A DNA stretch of 35,676 bases, from assembly GCA_946482595.1 (NCBI GenBank), contig CAMLSD010000054.1:1-35676 (forward strand). The letters run 5' to 3'. Below, in pieces: positions 32,410-35,676 of this stretch. Below the pieces are notes generated by a model. The model did no database searches, was not told the DNA's origin, and saw only the letters and a program-made list of their open reading frames with translations. Within the stretch, counting starts at the first letter, position 1. Each line of letters starts with the position of its first letter. The translations under genes and the position numbers were made by a program. The stretch is from an uncultured Comamonadaceae bacterium. GTDB lineage: Bacteria > Pseudomonadota > Gammaproteobacteria > Burkholderiales > Burkholderiaceae.

Positions 32410-33436
32410 GCGCGCCGGCCTGCGGACGGATCAGCACCTTGCTGGCCTGCCGCGCGTGTGCCAGCGCAAAGCCTTCGAGCGCCTGCGACAGCGGCAGCAC
32501 ATGGCTCACCATCGGCGCCATCGTGTCACGCAGCTCCTGCATCAGTGCCAGTGCCGCCGGCCAGTCCGACTCGGGCGGTCGGAACGATCCCCTGAGCTGG
32601 AGCTGGCGCCGCACCATCGCGGTCAGGTCGAGCGCCAGGGGGCGCGCGTGGATGCCGGTGACGACCACGATGCCGTTGCGCCTGAGCAGCGGCAGCGCTT
32701 CGTCGATCGTCTCCGGCACGCCGGTGGCCTCGAACACGACGTCCACCGACGCACCGCCGGTCAGCGCGGCCAGGCCCTGCGCCAGCGGCTGCCGGGCCAC
32801 GTCGACCAGATCCTCGAACCCCATCTGCCGCAGTGCACCCAGGCGTGCGGTGTCGTCGCGCCCGGACACCACCACCTGCGCCGCACCGGCACGCCGTGCG
32901 AGCAACGCAATGCCCTGGCCGATCGTGCCCGGACCGAGCACCAGCACACGGCGCCCGCGCACCTCACCGGCCACCCGCAGCGCCTGCATCGAGATCGACA
33001 GGGGTTCAGCCAGTGCCGCCAGTTCGTCGCTCAGGCCGTCGGGCACGGGCACGCAGTTGCGTGCAGGCACCTTCACCCAGGGGGCAAAGGCGCCGTCGCG
33101 GGTCATGCCCAGGCCGGTGCGGCGCTCGCAGGCGTCGAAGTCGCCCGCGAGGCAGGCCGCGCAGGTGCCGCAGGTCACCGAGGGCCGCACCACCACACGC
33201 CGGCCGGCCAGCGGCCCGTTGCACGCCACACCGACGAACTCGTGTCCCAGCGTCACCGGGAGCGACGCACCCACGAAGGCATAGCTCGGGGTCCAGTCGT
33301 CGACATGCAGGTCACTGCCGCAGATGCCGGTTGCACGCACCTGCACCAGCACCTCGTCGGGCGTGTCGCAACGCGGCGGCGGCACCTCGACGAGTTCGAG
33401 GCCGGCGGCAGGGTGGGTCTTGCGCAAGGCGAGCAT
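32402..33436 (-). CDS. Zinc-dependent alcohol dehydrogenase family protein
   Basis: This is a 344-residue medium-chain dehydrogenase with both zinc sites. Catalytic ligands are the Cys of GICGSD and the His of GHE; structural zinc is held by CGTCAACLAGDFDAC. The NAD(P) fold has LVLGPGTIGQGIALLARRAG. It resembles sorbitol/threonine/galactitol-type dehydrogenases, but the substrate cannot be told. The ATG is preceded by AAGGAG and lies 10 bp after the stop of the upstream Bug receptor gene, so the two are co-transcribed. It is not a photosynthesis gene. Confidence 0.9.
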   Translation of the reverse strand: MLALRKTHPAAGLELVEVPPPRCDTPDEVLVQVRATGICGSDLHVDDWTPSYAFVGASLPVTLGHEFVGVACNGPLAGRRVVVRPSVTCGTCAACLAGDFDACERRTGLGMTRDGAFAPWVKVPARNCVPVPDGLSDELAALAEPLSISMQALRVAGEVRGRRVLVLGPGTIGQGIALLARRAGAAQVVVSGRDDTARLGALRQMGFEDLVDVARQPLAQGLAALTGGASVDVVFEATGVPETIDEALPLLRRNGIVVVTGIHARPLALDLTAMVRRQLQLRGSFRPPESDWPAALALMQELRDTMAPMVSHVLPLSQALEGFALAHARQASKVLIRPQAGAHD

Positions 33437-33446
33437 GACATCTCCT

Positions 33447-34403
33447 TCAGTCGATCGTGATGCCCACGCGCTGGATGATCGCGCCCCACTTGCGGCTTTC
33501 GCTGTCGATGAAGGCCTTGAACTCCGCGGCCGACCCGCCGCCGATCAGCAGGCCCTGGCGTGCAAAGGCCTCGCGCACGGCCGGGTCCTTCAGCACCGCG
33601 TTCACATCGGCATTGATGCGGTTCACCAGTTCGCCGGGCGTGCCGGCCGGGGCGAACAGGCCATTCCATGCCAGGGCCTCGAAGCCGGGATAGCCGGATT
33701 CGGCCACGGTCGGCAGGTTCTTCATCGATTCGAGGCGCTGCGCACTCGTCACGGCCAGCAGCTTGATCCGGTTGCCCTGGATCAGCGGCATCAGGGCCGG
33801 GGCCACCGTCAGCAGCGCCTGCGTCTCGCCCGAGGCCAGCGAGGTGGCCGCCGGCGGCGACCCGGCGTAGGGGATGTGCACCGCCTCGAAACCCGCGGTG
33901 GACTTGAGCAGCTCCATCGACAGGTGCGACGAACTGCCGTTGCCGACCGATCCGTAGCTCAGCTTGTCCCCCTGCTGACGGGCCCAGGCCACGAACTCGC
34001 CCAGCGTGTTGGCCGGGTTGCCGGCGTGCACCGCCAGCACATTGGGCTGGGAGGTGGTGAGCACCACGGGCACCAGGTCCTTGGCCGGGGCATAGGGCAT
34101 CTTCTTGTACATGTAGGGACCGAAAGCCACCGGCCCGTTGAAGCCGATGCCCAGCGTCAGGCCGTTGGGGGCCGCCTTGGCCACCACATCCATGCCCAGC
34201 ATGCCGCCGGCGCCGGCCTTGTTCTCGACCACGATCGGCTGCTTCCAGCGGTCCTTCAGGCGTTCGCCCAGCGTGCGCACGATGATGTCCAGCGAGCTGC
34301 CGGCCGGCGCCGGCACGACCACACGCACCGGCTTGTCGGGCCAGTCCTGGGCCGATGCGGTGGCGGCCGCGAAGGCCAGCAAAAGGGTGGCGATGCGTTT
34401 CAT
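33447..34403 (-). CDS. Tripartite tricarboxylate transporter (Bug/TctC) solute-binding protein
   Basis: This 318-residue periplasmic receptor has signal peptide MKRIATLLLAFAAATASAQ. The Bug family pattern follows: WPDKPVRVVVPAPAGSSLDIIVRTLGERL, VVENKAGAGGMLG, SYGSVGNGSSSHLSMELLK, IPYAGSPPAATSLASGE and LPTVAESGYPGFEALAWNGLFAPAGTP. Such proteins bind carboxylates; many are orphans without TctAB genes next to them, as here. ATG 34403 has a GGAGA ribosome site; the frame extends upstream to about 34478 without good support. It is divergent from a LysR gene that probably controls it. Confidence 0.93.
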   Translation of the reverse strand: MKRIATLLLAFAAATASAQDWPDKPVRVVVPAPAGSSLDIIVRTLGERLKDRWKQPIVVENKAGAGGMLGMDVVAKAAPNGLTLGIGFNGPVAFGPYMYKKMPYAPAKDLVPVVLTTSQPNVLAVHAGNPANTLGEFVAWARQQGDKLSYGSVGNGSSSHLSMELLKSTAGFEAVHIPYAGSPPAATSLASGETQALLTVAPALMPLIQGNRIKLLAVTSAQRLESMKNLPTVAESGYPGFEALAWNGLFAPAGTPGELVNRINADVNAVLKDPAVREAFARQGLLIGGGSAAEFKAFIDSESRKWGAIIQRVGITID

Positions 34404-34454
34404 GCTTGTCTCCTGCTTCGAGTGATGGGTGAGTGCATTCTTGGGGATCCATCG

Positions 34455-34482
34455 GCATACTGCAAAGATTGATTGCATATGC
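34455..34482. promoter_or_regulatory. Candidate LysR operator
   Basis: An imperfect inverted repeat, GCATACTGCAA (34455-34465) and TTGCATATGC (34473-34482), lies in the 104-bp gap between the divergent receptor and LysR genes. Its core TGCAA-N7-TTGCA is symmetric. This is the usual place and form of a LysR-type binding site. Confidence 0.55.
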
Positions 34483-34507
34483 GAGCCATATCTGAAAGGT
34501 TTAACTG

Positions 34508-35416
34508 ATGGAGCTGCGACACCTGCGCTACTTTGTCGCCGTGGCCGAAACCGGCAGCCTGAGCCAGGCAGCCGAGAAGCTCTTCATTGCCCAGCCTCCG
34601 CTGTCGGTGCAGATCCGCCAGCTCGAAGAGGAGGTCGGTGCCGCGCTGTTCACCCGGCACCCCCGCGGCGTGCGCCTCACCGCGGCCGGTGCGGCGCTGC
34701 TGCCCGAGGCGCGCGAGCTGCTGGACCGTGCGGCCCGCCTGCAGGGGTTTGCGCATTCGGCGCCGCAGGTGCAGTCGCTCGCGCTGGGTTTCGTGCCCTC
34801 GGCCAGCACCACGGTGCTGCCCGATCTGGTGCGGGCGCTGCGCCAGTCGCATCCGCAGGTGCAGCTTCAGCTCAAGGAGATGATCACCAGCGAGCAGATC
34901 CAGGCCATCGTGAGCGGCCAGCTCGATGCGGGCCTGGCCCGCACGCCGGCCCGGCACCCCCGGCTCACCGTGGCATGCAGCCTGCCCGATCCCTTCTGCC
35001 TGGTGATGCCGGCCGAGGCGCCCGCCGGCCCGGCCGGTGCCGTGCACCTGCGCGATTTCGCCGATGCCGATTTCGTCGCCTTCACCCGCCACCGTGGCCC
35101 CGCCTACTTCGACCAGTCGATCTACCTGTGCAGCCAGGCCGGCTTCAGCCCACGCATCCGCTACGAAGCCAGCACGGTGCATGGGGTGCTCGATCTGGTC
35201 AGCGCCGGGCTGGGTGTGGCGCTGGTGCCGGCATCGACCAGCCTGCTGGCGCCGGCCGGCGTGCGGGTGCGTGCCTTGCGCCAGCACACCGCACGCGAAA
35301 CACTGGCCCTGATCCAGCGCAAGGACAACACGCCCCTGCAGGCAGAACTGCCGCTGCAGGTGGCCCGCATCTTCAAGTCGCTCCAGCGTCGCGTGGCGCA
35401 GCGGCTGGCGCAGTGA
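34508..35416 (+). CDS. LysR-family transcriptional regulator
   Basis: This is a 302-residue LysR-type regulator. The N-terminal winged helix-turn-helix reads MELRHLRYFVAVAETGSLSQAAEKLFIAQPPLSVQIRQLEEEVG, followed by LFTRHPRGVRLTAAG. The rest is the two-lobed effector domain (LALGFVPSASTTVLPDLVRALRQSHPQVQLQLKEM). It is divergent from the Bug receptor operon, so regulation of that operon with a carboxylate-like ligand is likely. No evidence links it to photosynthesis genes. Confidence 0.93.
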   Translation: MELRHLRYFVAVAETGSLSQAAEKLFIAQPPLSVQIRQLEEEVGAALFTRHPRGVRLTAAGAALLPEARELLDRAARLQGFAHSAPQVQSLALGFVPSASTTVLPDLVRALRQSHPQVQLQLKEMITSEQIQAIVSGQLDAGLARTPARHPRLTVACSLPDPFCLVMPAEAPAGPAGAVHLRDFADADFVAFTRHRGPAYFDQSIYLCSQAGFSPRIRYEASTVHGVLDLVSAGLGVALVPASTSLLAPAGVRVRALRQHTARETLALIQRKDNTPLQAELPLQVARIFKSLQRRVAQRLAQ

Positions 35417-35434
35417 GCGGGTGAGGGGGCAGCG

Positions 35435-35676
35435 TCAGGTGCGTCGGGCGGCCGCCAGGCGGCGGTACAGCGTGTTGCGGCCGATGCCCAGCAGGCGCGC
35501 GGCCTGCGACAGATTGCCGTTGCACTCGCGCACGACCTCTTCGATGCAGCGCTGGGCCTGCGCGCGCAGGTCACTGCTCTTGTCGTGCACCGGCCTGGCT
35601 GCGGGCGGGCCGTCAAATGCTGCCGCGAGTTCGTCAGGCAGGTGGCAGCGCTCGATGAGCGTCTCGTGAGGGTCGA
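35435..35676 (-). CDS. C-terminal end of a Fis-type (probably sigma-54-dependent) regulator, partial
   Basis: Only the last 80 codons are in the window; the gene continues past position 35676. The C-terminus AQRCIEEVVRECNGNLSQAARLLGIGRNTLYRRLAAARR is a Fis-type helix-turn-helix. The segment before it (DPHETLIERCHLPDELAAAFDG) resembles the region after the AAA+ domain in AcoR-like enhancer-binding proteins. It converges on the LysR gene with an 18-bp gap. The AAA+ domain itself cannot be checked here. Confidence 0.8.
   Translation of the reverse strand, partial: DPHETLIERCHLPDELAAAFDGPPAARPVHDKSSDLRAQAQRCIEEVVRECNGNLSQAARLLGIGRNTLYRRLAAARRT

Noticed and set aside
34403..34478. N-terminal extension of the Bug receptor to 34478
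   Set aside because: The extension lacks a ribosome site and would hide the signal peptide; ATG 34403 has GGAGA at the proper distance and a classic signal sequence.
1..35676. Mobile elements, CRISPR arrays, tRNA or rRNA genes
   Set aside because: No transposase or integrase motifs, no regularly spaced repeats and no cloverleaf-like sequences were noticed on either strand.

Overview
The window is very GC-rich and carries most of a photosynthesis gene cluster from a purple or aerobic anoxygenic phototroph. Gene content (pufBALMC with a tetraheme PufC and no pufQ or pufX, a HiPIP gene inside the cluster, spheroidene/spirilloxanthin-type crt genes, Bug-type solute receptor next to a LysR gene) points to a betaproteobacterium of the order Burkholderiales, in the Rubrivivax/Roseateles/Leptothrix neighbourhood. 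Genus is an inference.

Layout. (1) 1-264: non-coding DNA with a REP-like hairpin between two near-identical 30-bp repeats, then a compact promoter. (2) 265-4945, forward: bchG, a PucC-family transporter (bch2), bchP, tspO, a small membrane protein and a HiPIP gene. (3) 4929-15414, reverse: a gapless twelve-gene chain ccmA-B-C-D-E-F-G-H-I followed by bchI-bchD-bchO, i.e. the whole System I cytochrome c maturation pathway fused transcriptionally to magnesium chelatase. (4) 15415-15518: promoter with a perfect TGT-N12-ACA (PpsR/CrtJ-type) box. (5) 15519-18362, forward: crtI, crtB and a 62-residue membrane ORF. (6) 18383-20862, reverse: crtD and crtC, which overlap. (7) 20863-21004: divergent control region with two further PpsR-type boxes. 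(8) 21005-31703, forward: crtE-crtF-bchC-bchX-bchY-bchZ without gaps, then pufB-pufA-pufL-pufM-pufC with mRNA hairpins. (9) 31744-35676: non-photosynthetic flank with a Bug receptor / zinc dehydrogenase / hypothetical protein operon, a divergent LysR regulator and the 3' end of a Fis-type activator gene.

How it fits together. crtE and crtB make phytoene, crtI desaturates it, and crtC/crtD/crtF finish methoxylated acyclic carotenoids (no crtA in the window). BchI and BchD are two of the three magnesium chelatase subunits; BchXYZ and BchC act late on the bacteriochlorin ring; BchG and BchP attach and reduce the C20 alcohol tail. pufBALMC encode LH1 and the reaction centre with its bound cytochrome. 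PufC needs covalently bound haem, supplied by the Ccm proteins, and HiPIP is a likely soluble electron donor to it. PpsR-type boxes at the crtI, crtE/crtD and (one mismatch) bchG promoters suggest common redox/light repression.

I found no tRNA, rRNA, CRISPR array, transposase or integrase. The most notable features are the ccm-bchIDO superoperon, the apparently leaderless PpsR-box promoters, and a crtC gene whose conserved N-terminus is encoded inside crtD without a normal start codon.
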